DNA from: Nocardia altamirensis NBRC 108246
GTDB lineage: Bacteria; Actinomycetota; Actinomycetes; Mycobacteriales; Mycobacteriaceae
NCBI RefSeq assembly: GCF_001612685.1
Contig: NZ_BDAY01000055.1
Location: forward strand, 22,250 to 86,249
Length of the DNA: 64,000 nucleotides
Reading direction: 5' to 3'
Positions 37,816-46,692 of the stretch are shown here, piece by piece. Each line of letters begins with the position of its first letter. Position 1 is the first letter of the stretch. The position numbers and the translations under genes are program-made. The notes below the pieces were generated by a model, which had not been told where the DNA came from, did not search any database, and was given only the letters and a program-made list of their open reading frames with translations.

Positions 37816-38571
37816 ATGCCGCTGGATCTGAACAGCGATCTCGGCGAGGGCTTCGGTCCGTGGACGATGGGCGACGACGCGGCGATGCTCGACATCGTCA
37901 CGAGCGCCAACATCGCCTGCGGGTTCCACGCTGGTGACCCCTCGATCATGCGCAGGGCCTGCGCGCTTGCCGTCGAGAAGGGCGTGCGGATCGGGGCGCA
38001 TGTCGGCTACCGGGACCTGGCCGGCTTCGGCCGCCGCGACATCGTGATGGATCCGGCCGAACTGCGTGATGAGGTGCTGTATCAGATCGGCAGTCTCGAC
38101 GCGTTCGCCAAGGCGGCGGGCGATCGGGTTCGCTATGTGAAACCCCATGGTGCGCTCTACCATTCGGCGTCGCGTGAGCGCAGGTTCGCGGACGCGGTGC
38201 TGGCCGCGCTTGCCGAGTACGACCCGAGCCTGGCGCTGCTCGGCCCTGCCGGGAGCGAGTTGGCACACGCGGCCGAGGCCGCCGCCGTGCGGTTCGTCGG
38301 TGAGGGTTTCGCCGACCGTGCCTATACGCCGAGCGGCACCCTCGCCGCGCGCGGCCTGCCCGGCGCGGTGCTGCACACCGACGAGGCTGTCGCGCAGGCG
38401 GTTTCGATCGCCGTCTCGGGCAAGGCGCGGGCGGTCGACGGATCGGGCGAGGTAGCGGTGCAGGCTGCGAGCATCTGCGTGCACGGCGATACTCCGGCCG
38501 CGGTCGAGATGGCGCGGCGCATCCGCAGCAGCTTGGACGAGGCCGGGGTGCCGGTCGCACCGTTCTGTTGA
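37816..38571 (+). CDS. pxpA: 5-oxoprolinase subunit A (LamB/YcsF family)
   Basis: This is the catalytic-family subunit of the ATP-dependent PxpABC 5-oxoprolinase, which converts 5-oxoproline to glutamate. The 251 residues open with the signature MPLDLNSDLGEGFGPW and continue with SANIACGFHAGDP, GAHVGYRDLAGFGRR, KPHGALYH and EGFADRAYTPSGTLAAR, all diagnostic of the family. GGAAGGG precedes the ATG. The gene overlaps pxpB by four bases. A separate pxpC is not seen in the window. Confidence 0.95.
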   Translation: MPLDLNSDLGEGFGPWTMGDDAAMLDIVTSANIACGFHAGDPSIMRRACALAVEKGVRIGAHVGYRDLAGFGRRDIVMDPAELRDEVLYQIGSLDAFAKAAGDRVRYVKPHGALYHSASRERRFADAVLAALAEYDPSLALLGPAGSELAHAAEAAAVRFVGEGFADRAYTPSGTLAARGLPGAVLHTDEAVAQAVSIAVSGKARAVDGSGEVAVQAASICVHGDTPAAVEMARRIRSSLDEAGVPVAPFC

Positions 38572-39290
38572 GTAGTGAGTCTGTCGCGGTGACCGAGGGG
38601 TCCGAGAAAGCCGACCCGGATCGGTTGATCCGGGCGGCAGGTGATCGCGCACTGCTGGTGACGCCATTGGGGCGAGCGGAAGTCGCCGAGCTGGTCGACG
38701 CCATGCGGGCGCACCCGCTTGGCGGCGTGGAAGACGTGCTGCCTGCGGCGGAAACCGTGCTCGTCACGCTACTTTCGGCCGAGCACGCGGAATCGGTGCG
38801 CCGCGCACTCGTGACGCTGCTGCCCGCGGTGCAAGAGTCTGCGGCAGTGGCGAATTCGGGCAGTGTTTCCCGTGGAACATTGTCGGACAACGATTCTCCG
38901 GACGACCCGCTCGTCATTCCGGTCCACTACGACGGCGCCGATCTCGCGGAGGTCGCCGGGCTGCTCGGGATGAGTGCCGCCGACGTCGTCGCGACGCACA
39001 CCGGCACGGTGTGGCGGTGTGCGTTCGTCGGATTCGCCCCCGGCTTCGGCTACCTGGCTTCCCCGGACGACCGATTGACCGTGCCGCGAAGGCCGCAGTC
39101 GCGCACCACGATTCCCGCGGGCGCGGTCGCCCTGGCCGGTGGCTACACAGCGGTGTATCCGCGCGGCACGCCAGGCGGCTGGCATCTCATCGGCAGGACG
39201 GAGCTGACGATGTGGGATGTGGACCGGGATCCGCCCGCCCTGATCCACGCGGGCGGCTTCGTCCGGTTCGTCGACGCCGATCGATCCTGA
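38568..39290 (+). CDS. pxpB: 5-oxoprolinase subunit B (KipI family)
   Basis: KipI/PxpB-family subunit that partners PxpA and PxpC. The C-terminal cyclophilin-like fold is clear: IPVHYDGADLAEVAGLLG, VWRCAFVGFAPGFGYL, PRRPQSRTTIPAGAVALAGG and YPRGTPGGWHLIGRT. The N-terminal half is divergent and contains an inserted Ser/Asp-rich stretch at about 93-115, where a parS-like 16-mer is encoded as VSRGT. The TTG at 38568 overlaps the pxpA stop (TTGA); a GTG at 38589 is the alternative. The convergent DUF4185 gene ends 6 bp away. Confidence 0.92.
   Translation: MSSESVAVTEGSEKADPDRLIRAAGDRALLVTPLGRAEVAELVDAMRAHPLGGVEDVLPAAETVLVTLLSAEHAESVRRALVTLLPAVQESAAVANSGSVSRGTLSDNDSPDDPLVIPVHYDGADLAEVAGLLGMSAADVVATHTGTVWRCAFVGFAPGFGYLASPDDRLTVPRRPQSRTTIPAGAVALAGGYTAVYPRGTPGGWHLIGRTELTMWDVDRDPPALIHAGGFVRFVDADRS
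38864..38879 (+). promoter_or_regulatory. parS-like site inside pxpB
   Basis: TGTTTCCCGTGGAACA keeps both outer arms of parS (TGTTTC/GGAACA) with a CCCGTG centre. It lies 20 kb from parA and sits in the poorly conserved linker of PxpB. Confidence 0.55.
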
Positions 39291-39296
39291 ACCGGC

Positions 39297-40901
39297 TCAG
39301 TTCGGCGAATCCAGCTCGGTGTGCATGAGATACACGTTGTAGCTGTCCCAGGCCGACAGGGTGTAGTACAGATCCTTGCTGGTCGACCACGGATGGATGA
39401 ACCCACCATAGGACTTCGGGTAGTCGCTGGTGGAGAGCAACGGCACCGGCTCGGTCCACTCGCCCTGCGGGCTCGCCGCAGTGCGCAGCACGATCTCGCC
39501 ACGGCCTGGATCGAGATACACCAGCTGCCACCGATCGCTCTCGTGGTCGTACCGCACCGAGATCTCGCTGGCCAGACCGAGAACCAAGGGGGTGGCCTGG
39601 TTTTCCGCCGCCGGCGCCCAGCTGCCACCCACCCAGTATTGATAGGCCGACTTGTTGAGCACGTGACCTTTCGGCACCCTGGCCAGCCCGATCACGCCGA
39701 TCCGGCCGTTGGGCGTGCCGAACATATAGACGTACTCCCCCTGCGGCACCATTGCGGCCACCTGGAATCGGCCGACCCCGAAGAGGTTGTCCCACTTGGC
39801 ATGCTGGTCCTTGGTCCAGGTGCGCCCGTTGTCGTCGGAGTAGGCGAGGCCGCCGTAGTTGTTCCACCACATGCCGGGGATGCGTTCCCATCGTTTCACC
39901 GACATGTAGCTCAGGTACTGGCGGTCGCCGAGGGCGAATCCCGAGGTCGGGATGGTGGTGGTTTCCCAGTTCTTGATCTTCCGGCTGCTCAGGATCTCGG
40001 CGGCGTGGCAGCTGCTGTCCTGCACCATGGTGTCCAGCGAAAGCCCGTCGGACAGTTCGCGATCGGTGCTGTAGCCGAGCACGTTGCTGCGCCAGTCCTG
40101 GTCGTCGCTGCCCATCCCGCCCGCCTGCCAACCCTTCCCGAAGGTGTCGCCGAAGACCATGGCGATCTCACCGGGCTTGGTTTCCCACATCACGCCGAGG
40201 TCGGTGCCGTCCACCTGCCAGCGCAGGTCGGTGCGATTCTGCGAGCCGTGCCCGGTCACCTGGCCGACCAGTTCGGTGGTTGCGACGCGCGGCGCGGCGA
40301 CCGCTGCGACGCGCGGACCCGGCTCGATCGGGTGCACCACGGTGGGCGGTGCAGGCGGCGCCGCTTCAGCGGCGTCGCCAGGCACCGGGATCGGGATGGG
40401 TTCGATCTCCGGTTTGATCGCGATCCGCGGCAGGGCAAGCGGCGCAGGGGAACTCGGTTGCGCTCCGGCGCCGTTCTCGGGGAGTCGGCGTGGATCGGCA
40501 TCCGCCGCCGCAGGTTTCGCGATGTCGCGGACCTCGGGGCACGGGGTGTGGCATGGGTCGAGCGGCAACCGCGGCGGATCGATCCGCGTTTCGTGCCGCG
40601 GCGGGTCGGGCACCGGGACGTGGGTGAGTTCGGGAATCGGCACCGGGATGTCGAGTTGTTCGGGCAGCGTCACCGGAGGCGGCGGTGGCAGTGCCGGATC
40701 GGGTGTCCGGTCGCGCGGGTCGAAACCGATTTCGCCGCAACTGTTCACCGGCGCGGGCGCCCACGGGAGCGGACCGGCCTGCGCGGGTGGGACGGGCAGG
40801 ATGAGCAGTAGTGCACCGACCAGCATCGGTGCCAAGGGCGCGGTGACTCCGGATCGACGCGGCACGGACAGGGGGCTACTCGGCGATCCCGGCCAACGGA
40901 C
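39297..40901 (-). CDS. Secreted DUF4185 protein (candidate D-arabinan hydrolase)
   Basis: A secreted protein of about 534 residues. A signal peptide (APMLVGALLLILPVPPAQAG) is followed by a Pro-rich spacer of about 170 residues containing CHTPCPE and repeated IPVP/IPIP motifs. The DUF4185 domain then runs to the C-terminus, a beta-propeller rich in WETKPGEIAMVFGDTFG, YGGLAYSDDNGRTWT and VYMFGTPNGRIG segments. Members of DUF4185 have been shown to act as endo-D-arabinanases (GH183) on mycobacterial arabinogalactan, so cell-wall arabinan turnover is a reasonable inference. Start codon uncertain: the GTG at 40901 is preferred for the signal peptide; the frame is open to 41060. Confidence 0.85.
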   Translation of the reverse strand, partial: VRWPGSPSSPLSVPRRSGVTAPLAPMLVGALLLILPVPPAQAGPLPWAPAPVNSCGEIGFDPRDRTPDPALPPPPPVTLPEQLDIPVPIPELTHVPVPDPPRHETRIDPPRLPLDPCHTPCPEVRDIAKPAAADADPRRLPENGAGAQPSSPAPLALPRIAIKPEIEPIPIPVPGDAAEAAPPAPPTVVHPIEPGPRVAAVAAPRVATTELVGQVTGHGSQNRTDLRWQVDGTDLGVMWETKPGEIAMVFGDTFGKGWQAGGMGSDDQDWRSNVLGYSTDRELSDGLSLDTMVQDSSCHAAEILSSRKIKNWETTTIPTSGFALGDRQYLSYMSVKRWERIPGMWWNNYGGLAYSDDNGRTWTKDQHAKWDNLFGVGRFQVAAMVPQGEYVYMFGTPNGRIGVIGLARVPKGHVLNKSAYQYWVGGSWAPAAENQATPLVLGLASEISVRYDHESDRWQLVYLDPGRGEIVLRTAASPQGEWTEPVPLLSTSDYPKSYGGFIHPWSTSKDLYYTLSAWDSYNVYLMHTELDSPN

Positions 40902-41112
40902 ACGACCGGGTTCCCCACCCGGGTAGTAGCTTTCGCACCGCGTGTCGCACTGGAAAAGCCATGTCGCGTTGACTCCCTTTCGATTCGGGGCGAGGCGACA
41001 ACAACGTACCTGACCAGCGAGAACGAATGAGGGACCTCGCGTCGTCGGCGCTGTCGGCACGGAATGCCGCGCGAAGGGGAACCGAACTGCGCTGGCGTGC
41101 GTCCAATCTCAC

Positions 41113-41661
41113 ATGGACGAGATCGAGTACGTGTTCGGCACGGGTGACGGCACGGTGCACGTCTGGACCAGCGAGGCGGATCTGAATCTGACCGGATCGG
41201 GGGCGCCCGACGCGGTGCAGCTCGACTTCGATGGCGACGGTCTCGTCGACGACGCCCTCTGGGATACCGGAGGTGTCGGTCTCGCCGACGTGGCAGCCCT
41301 GGATCTGGACGACGACAACGTCCTCGATCATTTCTATACCGACCCCAGCGGTAACGGCACCTGGAACCACCACATCACCGGCACCTCGGCCGACGCCTTC
41401 AGCGAACCCCTGAACTGGATCGTGCGCGCCGACCACGCCGCGGCCACCGAGCACGCGCCCCCACCCGAAGCCCTTGCCCCGGAGCCGGATCGACTACTCG
41501 ACCAGCCCGGCAGTGCCGACGATCAACTGCAGGAGCCCGACGACCCCGCCTCGATGTCCGACCCGTCGCCGGGCAAACACACAGACCTGCCCGAATACCT
41601 CTTGGCGCACTGGATGAACCGCGCAGGACGCGATATCGACGACCGTCCGATCACCGCCTGA
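41113..41661 (+). CDS. DUF6802-type acidic protein with calcium-loop-like repeats
   Basis: A small acidic protein (182 residues) with no signal peptide. Two Asp-rich segments, DFDGDGLVDDALWD (about 38-51) and DLDDDNVLDHFYTD (about 64-77), look like EF-hand or dockerin-type loops, embedded in a WTSEADLNLTG and WNHHITG context characteristic of DUF6802. The C-terminal half is Pro/Asp/Glu-rich and probably disordered. No function is known. It is divergent from the DUF4185 gene and convergent with the MFS gene. Confidence 0.75.
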   Translation: MDEIEYVFGTGDGTVHVWTSEADLNLTGSGAPDAVQLDFDGDGLVDDALWDTGGVGLADVAALDLDDDNVLDHFYTDPSGNGTWNHHITGTSADAFSEPLNWIVRADHAAATEHAPPPEALAPEPDRLLDQPGSADDQLQEPDDPASMSDPSPGKHTDLPEYLLAHWMNRAGRDIDDRPITA

Positions 41662-41690
41662 TCCACACCTTCCGACCTGCGGATGTCGAC

Positions 41691-43076
41691 TCAGCGGCGG
41701 CGCGCGATGATGCTGCGTCCGCGGGTGAGGACACCGCGTCCGCGCATGTTGACGACGATCGCGGCGATGCCGACGCAATAGATCACGGCGCCGGCCAGCA
41801 CGACGGCCAGCGACCGTCCGTCATCCGGGATGACCAGTGCCGCAGCGGCAATCGCGACGATGAAGGCGATGTTGAAGACCGTGTCCTGCAGTGCGAACAC
41901 CTGTCCGCGGCGCGCGTCGTCGATGTCGATCTGCATGGTCGCGTCGCCGGTCAATTTGATCGTCTGCCCGGCAAGCCCGAACAGGAACGCCCCGACCAGC
42001 AGCAGCTGGTGTGCACGCGGCACCGCCGATCCGGCGTGGGCCAGCGCGATCGGCGTGACCAGCGTCAACTGCACCACCGTCGCGGTCACCAGCCCGAGCA
42101 CCACCGTGCGCGGCCGCCCGAGCCGCGGAATCAGGAACGGCGCGACCACGGCCGCCACCAGCATGCCCGAGGCGGCGGCGGCGATCGCCACCCCGAAGCC
42201 GAGCAGTCCGTTGCTCAACCCCGACCCGTCGGTCGGCGCCTGCCGCAGCACAAGCACCATGATCAAGGTGTTGGTGCCGAACACGATTCGATGCGCACCG
42301 ATGCCGAGCATCGCCGTGGTGACGTGCGCCGATTCCCACACCGCCGTCGCGCCCGTGCGCAAGCCGGTGGCGATGGCACGCACCGTGCTCTCGTTCGCTT
42401 GGACCTCCGACGGCTCCGGCCCGAGCACCCTCGGCGCGAACCCGGCCGCCAACAGCGCGCTCACCACCGACCCGACGCCGCTGATCGCGACCGCCACCGC
42501 CGACCCGAAGTCGCCTGCCCCGACCAGCCCGATCACCGCCACCGAGGTGGCCGCGCCGAGCCCGGCACAGCCGGAGGCCACCGTGGCGAGCACCGAGTTC
42601 ATCGGCACCAGCCATTCCTGGGCGAGCACCTTCGGCAGCGCCGCCGACACGCCCGACAGCACGAACCGGCTGATCCCGACCACGGCCAGCGCGAGAAGCA
42701 GCAGCGGCGTCTCCCCGATCCCGGCGAGCAGCCCCGCGCACACCACCCCGATCAACACCGCACGCAGCACGTTCGCGACGAGCAGCACCGTGCGCCGATC
42801 CCAGCGATCCAACAGTGCCCCTGCGTACGGCCCGATCACCGAGTACGGCAGCAGCAACACCGCGAATCCGGCCGCGATGGCCAGCGGATCGGTCTGCCGC
42901 TCCGGATTGAACAGGATCGCCCCGGACAGCGCCGCCTGGAACATGCCGTCGCCGAATTGGCCGGCGAACCGCACGACGGCCAGCCGCAACACACCCGGAC
43001 TTTCGCGCAGCGCATTGCGCAACGGCACCGGCCGCTCGTCCGCGGGGATCGGGCTCTCGGAGCGACCAGTGGACAC
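41691..43076 (-). CDS. MFS transporter
   Basis: Major facilitator superfamily transporter of 461 residues with about 12 hydrophobic helices. The family loop between TM2 and TM3 is LDRWDRRTVLLVANVLRA. Helices include FAVLLLPYSVIGPYAGALL, LLLLALAVVGISRFVLSGVSA and LLVGAFLFGLAGQTIKLTGDATMQ. The C-terminal tail is Arg-rich. The sequence is of the EmrB-unlike, DHA3/Tet-like exporter group common in actinobacteria. Substrate cannot be inferred. The GTG start at 43076 is 37 bp from the stop codon of the Nudix gene, so the two may be co-transcribed. Confidence 0.88.
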   Translation of the reverse strand: MSTGRSESPIPADERPVPLRNALRESPGVLRLAVVRFAGQFGDGMFQAALSGAILFNPERQTDPLAIAAGFAVLLLPYSVIGPYAGALLDRWDRRTVLLVANVLRAVLIGVVCAGLLAGIGETPLLLLALAVVGISRFVLSGVSAALPKVLAQEWLVPMNSVLATVASGCAGLGAATSVAVIGLVGAGDFGSAVAVAISGVGSVVSALLAAGFAPRVLGPEPSEVQANESTVRAIATGLRTGATAVWESAHVTTAMLGIGAHRIVFGTNTLIMVLVLRQAPTDGSGLSNGLLGFGVAIAAAASGMLVAAVVAPFLIPRLGRPRTVVLGLVTATVVQLTLVTPIALAHAGSAVPRAHQLLLVGAFLFGLAGQTIKLTGDATMQIDIDDARRGQVFALQDTVFNIAFIVAIAAAALVIPDDGRSLAVVLAGAVIYCVGIAAIVVNMRGRGVLTRGRSIIARRR

Positions 43077-43113
43077 GCCGTGAGGTTAGTTGCTTCCGCG
43101 ACGCGGTGCCGAA

Positions 43114-43578
43114 TCAGTGCGCGTCGGTGACCAGCGCGCTGACCGCCTCGCGCATGTCCGGCGCCATCGGCAGTTCGTCGAGGATGTCGGCGTCGATCCA
43201 TGCGAACGCGTCGTGCTCGCCGGGCGCCAGCGCGACCTCGCCGGGTTCGACGTCGACCATGAAGCTGTATTTGCGGACCCTCGACTTGGTTCTGGTGGCG
43301 TAGTCGAAGCCGCCGAGAAAGTCGGTGATGGTGCGGACCCGGAGGCCGGTTTCCTCGTACAGTTCCCTGGCCACGCACTCGGCGAACGTTTCATCGGATT
43401 CGACTCCGCCGCCGGGTAGTTCGTACATGCCGCCGTGGTAATCGTCGGGGACGCGGCGGACCACCAGAAGTTTGCGGTCGCGGAAAACCGCGACGCCGAC
43501 GACGAAATGGGCGATGCCGTCCCGGCGTGCTTCGCTGCGGAGCTGTCGCTCGATGCGGTCGAGCGCTTCGGGTCGCAT
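43114..43578 (-). CDS. Nudix hydrolase
   Basis: A 154-residue Nudix-fold hydrolase. The box GGGVESDETFAECVARELYEETGL (split for reading around residues 56-79) fits the Gx5Ex7REUxEExGU pattern. A FVVGVAVFRDRKLLVVRRV strand precedes it and the KYSFMVDVEPGEVAL strand follows. The ATG at 43578 is chosen because GGAGG lies nine bases upstream; an upstream in-frame ATG at 43614 lacks one. Substrate unknown. Confidence 0.88.
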   Translation of the reverse strand: MRPEALDRIERQLRSEARRDGIAHFVVGVAVFRDRKLLVVRRVPDDYHGGMYELPGGGVESDETFAECVARELYEETGLRVRTITDFLGGFDYATRTKSRVRKYSFMVDVEPGEVALAPGEHDAFAWIDADILDELPMAPDMREAVSALVTDAH

Positions 43579-43837
43579 TCGTTCGTCACCTCCGGTTTCG
43601 TTGCCGCACATCATGTTACGAATCCGGTGCCGATTCGGCAGTGGACAGCGCGGTGGTCACCGCCGAGGTCGTGCGCCGGGTCGACGTACCGGTTGGTTCT
43701 GCTCGCCTGACGTTCACCCACTGGTCGCTCGCGTAAAATACCGAGTGCAGGACAATTTACTAGGAATATGGAGTACCGCCACGGAAGTGCTCCTACCCTG
43801 AAAGGTGATCGGTGCACGGCCCGAGAGGAGGACCATG

Positions 43838-44611
43838 ATGTCCACACTCACGACCCCACACATCGACGTCCATCGAGCCGGCGACCGCATGAAGACGCGG
43901 ATTTCGTGGCTGGATTCCAAGCATTCGTTCTCGTTCGGCGAGCACTACGACCCCGACAACACCCACCACGGATTGCTGCTCGTCAACAACGATGATGTCG
44001 TTTCCCCCGGTCAGGGCTTCGATACCCATCCGCACCGGGACATGGAGATCGTGACATGGGTGCTCGGCGGCAGCCTGGTGCACCAGGACTCGCTCGGCCA
44101 CAGCGGCGTGATCTACCCAGGGCTGGCGCAGCGGATGAGCGCGGGCACCGGCATCCTGCATTCGGAGAAGAACGACTCGTGGCGGCTCGGCGGCACCGAG
44201 CACGCGGAGCCGGTGCATTTCGTGCAGATGTGGGTGGTCCCGGACGAGCCCGGTCTGACCCCCGGCTATCAACAGCTGGAGATCGACGACAGCTTGGCGG
44301 CAGGCGGCCTGGTGACGGTGGCCGCAGGCCTGCCGCGCTACCGCGATCGCACCGCCATCGCGATCAACAGCAGCCACGCGGCCTTCCACGTTGCCCGCAT
44401 GTCCGGCGATCCCGAGCAGGCGATCGATCTGCCCGACGCACCGTACCTGCACGTTTTCGTCGCCCGCGGCGAGGTGGAGATGGAGGGCGTCGGCACCCTG
44501 GACGAGGGCGACGCGGTCCGGCTGACCAGGACCGGCGGCCAGCGGGTCATCGCGCGCAGGCCCTCGGAAATTCTGGTGTGGGAGATGCACGCGCGGCTCG
44601 GTGCTCAATAG
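43838..44611 (+). CDS. Pirin-like bicupin protein
   Basis: Pirin-family cupin of 257 residues. The N-terminal cupin metal ligands are visible: H64 and H66 in DTHPHRDMEIVTW, H108 and E110 in GTGILHSE. The conserved GGSLVHQDSLGHSGVIYPG strand and the MSAG turn are present, and a C-terminal cupin follows with fewer metal ligands. Members closest to this form (YhhW/YhaK-like) can have quercetin dioxygenase activity, while others act as redox sensors; the physiological role is unknown. GAGGAGG precedes two adjacent ATGs, and the second (43838) has the better spacing. Confidence 0.92.
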   Translation: MSTLTTPHIDVHRAGDRMKTRISWLDSKHSFSFGEHYDPDNTHHGLLLVNNDDVVSPGQGFDTHPHRDMEIVTWVLGGSLVHQDSLGHSGVIYPGLAQRMSAGTGILHSEKNDSWRLGGTEHAEPVHFVQMWVVPDEPGLTPGYQQLEIDDSLAAGGLVTVAAGLPRYRDRTAIAINSSHAAFHVARMSGDPEQAIDLPDAPYLHVFVARGEVEMEGVGTLDEGDAVRLTRTGGQRVIARRPSEILVWEMHARLGAQ

Positions 44612-44728
44612 CAGGAGGGGCATTAACATCCGCCGGTAGTGCATGCGATCAGTAGGCGATCCCCGCGCACTCCCTCCGGGCTCGTTCGTCCGGAGGCGCA
44701 GTGCGAGGCACTGACGGAGAGGAAGTCC

Positions 44729-45199
44729 ATGTCGCAGTATCCGCCCCCGCCCCCCGGTCAGTACCCGCCGCCCGGGTATCCGCCGCAGGGCGGTTATCCC
44801 GGCGGGCAGCCCGCCTGGCAGGAGTCGCCGAAGGGTAAAGGTCTGGCGATCACCGCCCTTGTCCTCGGCATCCTTGCCGTGCTGAGTTGCTGGACGCTGG
44901 TCGGCGGCTACCTCTTCGGTGTGCTCGCGATCATCTTCGGCCTCATCGCGGCGGTGCGTTCGGGCGGCAAGGGCATGGCGATCACCGGTTTGGTCCTCGG
45001 CGCGCTCGGCCTGATCGCCGCGATCGTGTTCACCATCGTCGGCTACAGCTTCTTCGTCAAAACCGGCGGCAAGGATCTCGTCGACTGCCTGAACAACGCG
45101 GGCAACGACCAGTCGAAGATCGAGCAGTGCGAGCGGGACTGGAACCAGAACATCGAGGATCGCTTCAGCATCACGCTGACGCCACGCCCTACTCCTTGA
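44729..45199 (+). CDS. Small DUF4190-type membrane protein
   Basis: A 156-residue protein with a Pro/Gly/Tyr-rich N-terminus (YPPPPPGQYPPPGYPPQGGYPGGQP), two transmembrane helices separated by a short basic loop (LAITALVLGILAVLSCWTLVGGYLFGVLAII and MAITGLVLGALGLIAAIVFTIVG; each hydrophobic run given in part) and a soluble C-terminal domain with two cysteines (DCLNNAG, EQCERDW). This layout is typical of DUF4190 proteins, whose role is unknown. GGAGAGGAAG precedes the ATG. It overlaps the 3' end of the opposing gene by 11 bp. Confidence 0.85.
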   Translation: MSQYPPPPPGQYPPPGYPPQGGYPGGQPAWQESPKGKGLAITALVLGILAVLSCWTLVGGYLFGVLAIIFGLIAAVRSGGKGMAITGLVLGALGLIAAIVFTIVGYSFFVKTGGKDLVDCLNNAGNDQSKIEQCERDWNQNIEDRFSITLTPRPTP

Positions 45200-45695
45200 T
45201 CGCCGCGCAGGCCCTCGTTGCGGCGAGAACATCGCCGAGGTCGCGGCGAAAGTCGCTCTCGGGCGCGGCAATCCAGCTGCGATAGCCGGTGTTCTCGTCG
45301 GTCGGCGACGGCAGCACGATGCTGCTGCCTGGCAGCGCGACCGCGGCGCAGACCCGGAACAGGTCGGCGAAGAGTTCGGTGTCCAGATACGAGTTGTCGG
45401 TCGGGCCGGTCAGGAAGGTCCACCGGTCCGAGCGCGGGTGCGCGATGATCGGGCCAGGCCGCTGCTCGGGCGGGGTGGCGATGAGTCGCGCACGCACTTG
45501 TTTGCCGAGGGCGGCGGGCATCACGACCGCACCGACCGCGCCGATCTCCAACATGATTCGGCCGAGCGCGGGATCGACGATGCCGTAGAGGCCGTGTTCC
45601 TTGCGATAGCAGCGGCAGCGGGCGATGGCGTCCTGAATCGCCGTGAAGTCCGTGGTTGCCGGCAGACTGCCTGGCTCAGTGCGGGGAATACTCAT
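45189..45695 (-). CDS. Hypothetical protein divergent from an XRE regulator
   Basis: A soluble 168-residue protein, unrecognised by me. It has an N-terminal helical segment with two cysteines (IARCRCYRKEHG), a hydrophobic core GAVGAVVMPAALGKQVRARL, a conserved-looking HPRSDRWTFLTGP motif and an acidic C-terminus. HPRS-WTFL motifs occur in small actinobacterial proteins next to XRE-DUF5753/DUF397 pairs, so it may belong to that module. The ATG at 45695 is chosen; the frame is open far upstream as a shadow of the regulator gene. Confidence 0.65.
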   Translation of the reverse strand: MSIPRTEPGSLPATTDFTAIQDAIARCRCYRKEHGLYGIVDPALGRIMLEIGAVGAVVMPAALGKQVRARLIATPPEQRPGPIIAHPRSDRWTFLTGPTDNSYLDTELFADLFRVCAAVALPGSSIVLPSPTDENTGYRSWIAAPESDFRRDLGDVLAATRACAAIKE

Positions 45696-45830
45696 GACGA
45701 ACCTCGCCTCGATGCGGGTGGATCGCGTGAAGTGGGGAGAATCGACCGCTGAGACCAGACCATAGTGCGGTGCTACCTGCTTGACAATAGTCACACGCCG
45801 GTGAGTCGGCGGCGCGTACGATCGCCTGTC

Positions 45831-46682
45831 ATGGCACCCGTCTCGCCTACTGTTGCCCGCTGGGAACTGGTGTTGCGGCTGCGGGAGCTGCGCGAGCAAC
45901 GCGGCTTCGATTCGGCGGGATTCGCCAAGCGGGTCGGTTTCACCCCGGCCAACTGGTCGCACGTGGAAAAGGGCAGGCGCGTGCTCACCACCAACACCAT
46001 CGGCCCGGTACTCGAGCTGCTCGAGGTGGGGGCCGAGGAACGCGAGGAACTGCTCGCGCTGCTCGACGCGAGCAAGGAACGCGGCTGGTGGACCAAGTCG
46101 TCCGCGCTGATCGGCCCCGAACTGCAGCGGCTGTACGGCATGGAATCCGGCGCGCAGAGCATTCGCAGCTACGACAGTCTGATCGTGCCTGGGCTGCTGC
46201 AGACCGAAGACTATGCCCGCGCGTTGATCAGCGCCGATGTGATGATCCGCCCGGTGCAGGTCGAGCAGCTGGTCGCCATCAGGATGCGCAGGCAGCAGCG
46301 GCTGCGCGGCGCCGAGCCGGTGGAGCTGACCGCGGTGCTCGGCGAGGGCACGCTGCGGCAGCAAACCGGGGGCGGCGAGGTGCTGCGCGAGCAACTCACC
46401 CATCTGGCCGACCTGATCGACGAACTCGACACCGTCGAGGTGCGGGTCATCCCGTTCGCCGCGCCCGCGGGCGCGGTGCTCGGCGGGTCCAGTTTTCACC
46501 TCATCGACTTCGCCGGTGCGCGCCTGCCGACCTTCGGCTGGGCGGAGAGCGCGGTGTTCGGTGGCGCGGTCGACGACCCCGATCTGGTGCGCGATCTGAG
46601 CTTCGCTTACGTTCGCGCACAAGAGCAATCGCTGGACTGTGACGAGTCATCGAGCCTGATCAGGGCCTATGCGCGCGTGTAA
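45831..46682 (+). CDS. XRE-family regulator with DUF5753 domain
   Basis: The N-terminal helix-turn-helix (about 10-70, LRLRELREQRGFDSAGFAKRVGFTPANWSHVEKGRRV) precedes the DUF5753 domain (about 95-275) with the signature YDSLIVPGLLQTEDYARALI and the SFHLIDF and RAQEQSLD motifs. In streptomycetes such proteins (WhiJ-like, AbaA-like) pair with small DUF397 proteins to control development and antibiotic genes. The ATG at 45831 fits the HTH start. The DUF397 gene begins 10 bp after the stop, the usual arrangement. 283 residues. Confidence 0.93.
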   Translation: MAPVSPTVARWELVLRLRELREQRGFDSAGFAKRVGFTPANWSHVEKGRRVLTTNTIGPVLELLEVGAEEREELLALLDASKERGWWTKSSALIGPELQRLYGMESGAQSIRSYDSLIVPGLLQTEDYARALISADVMIRPVQVEQLVAIRMRRQQRLRGAEPVELTAVLGEGTLRQQTGGGEVLREQLTHLADLIDELDTVEVRVIPFAAPAGAVLGGSSFHLIDFAGARLPTFGWAESAVFGGAVDDPDLVRDLSFAYVRAQEQSLDCDESSSLIRAYARV

Positions 46683-46692
46683 AATCCAGCCC

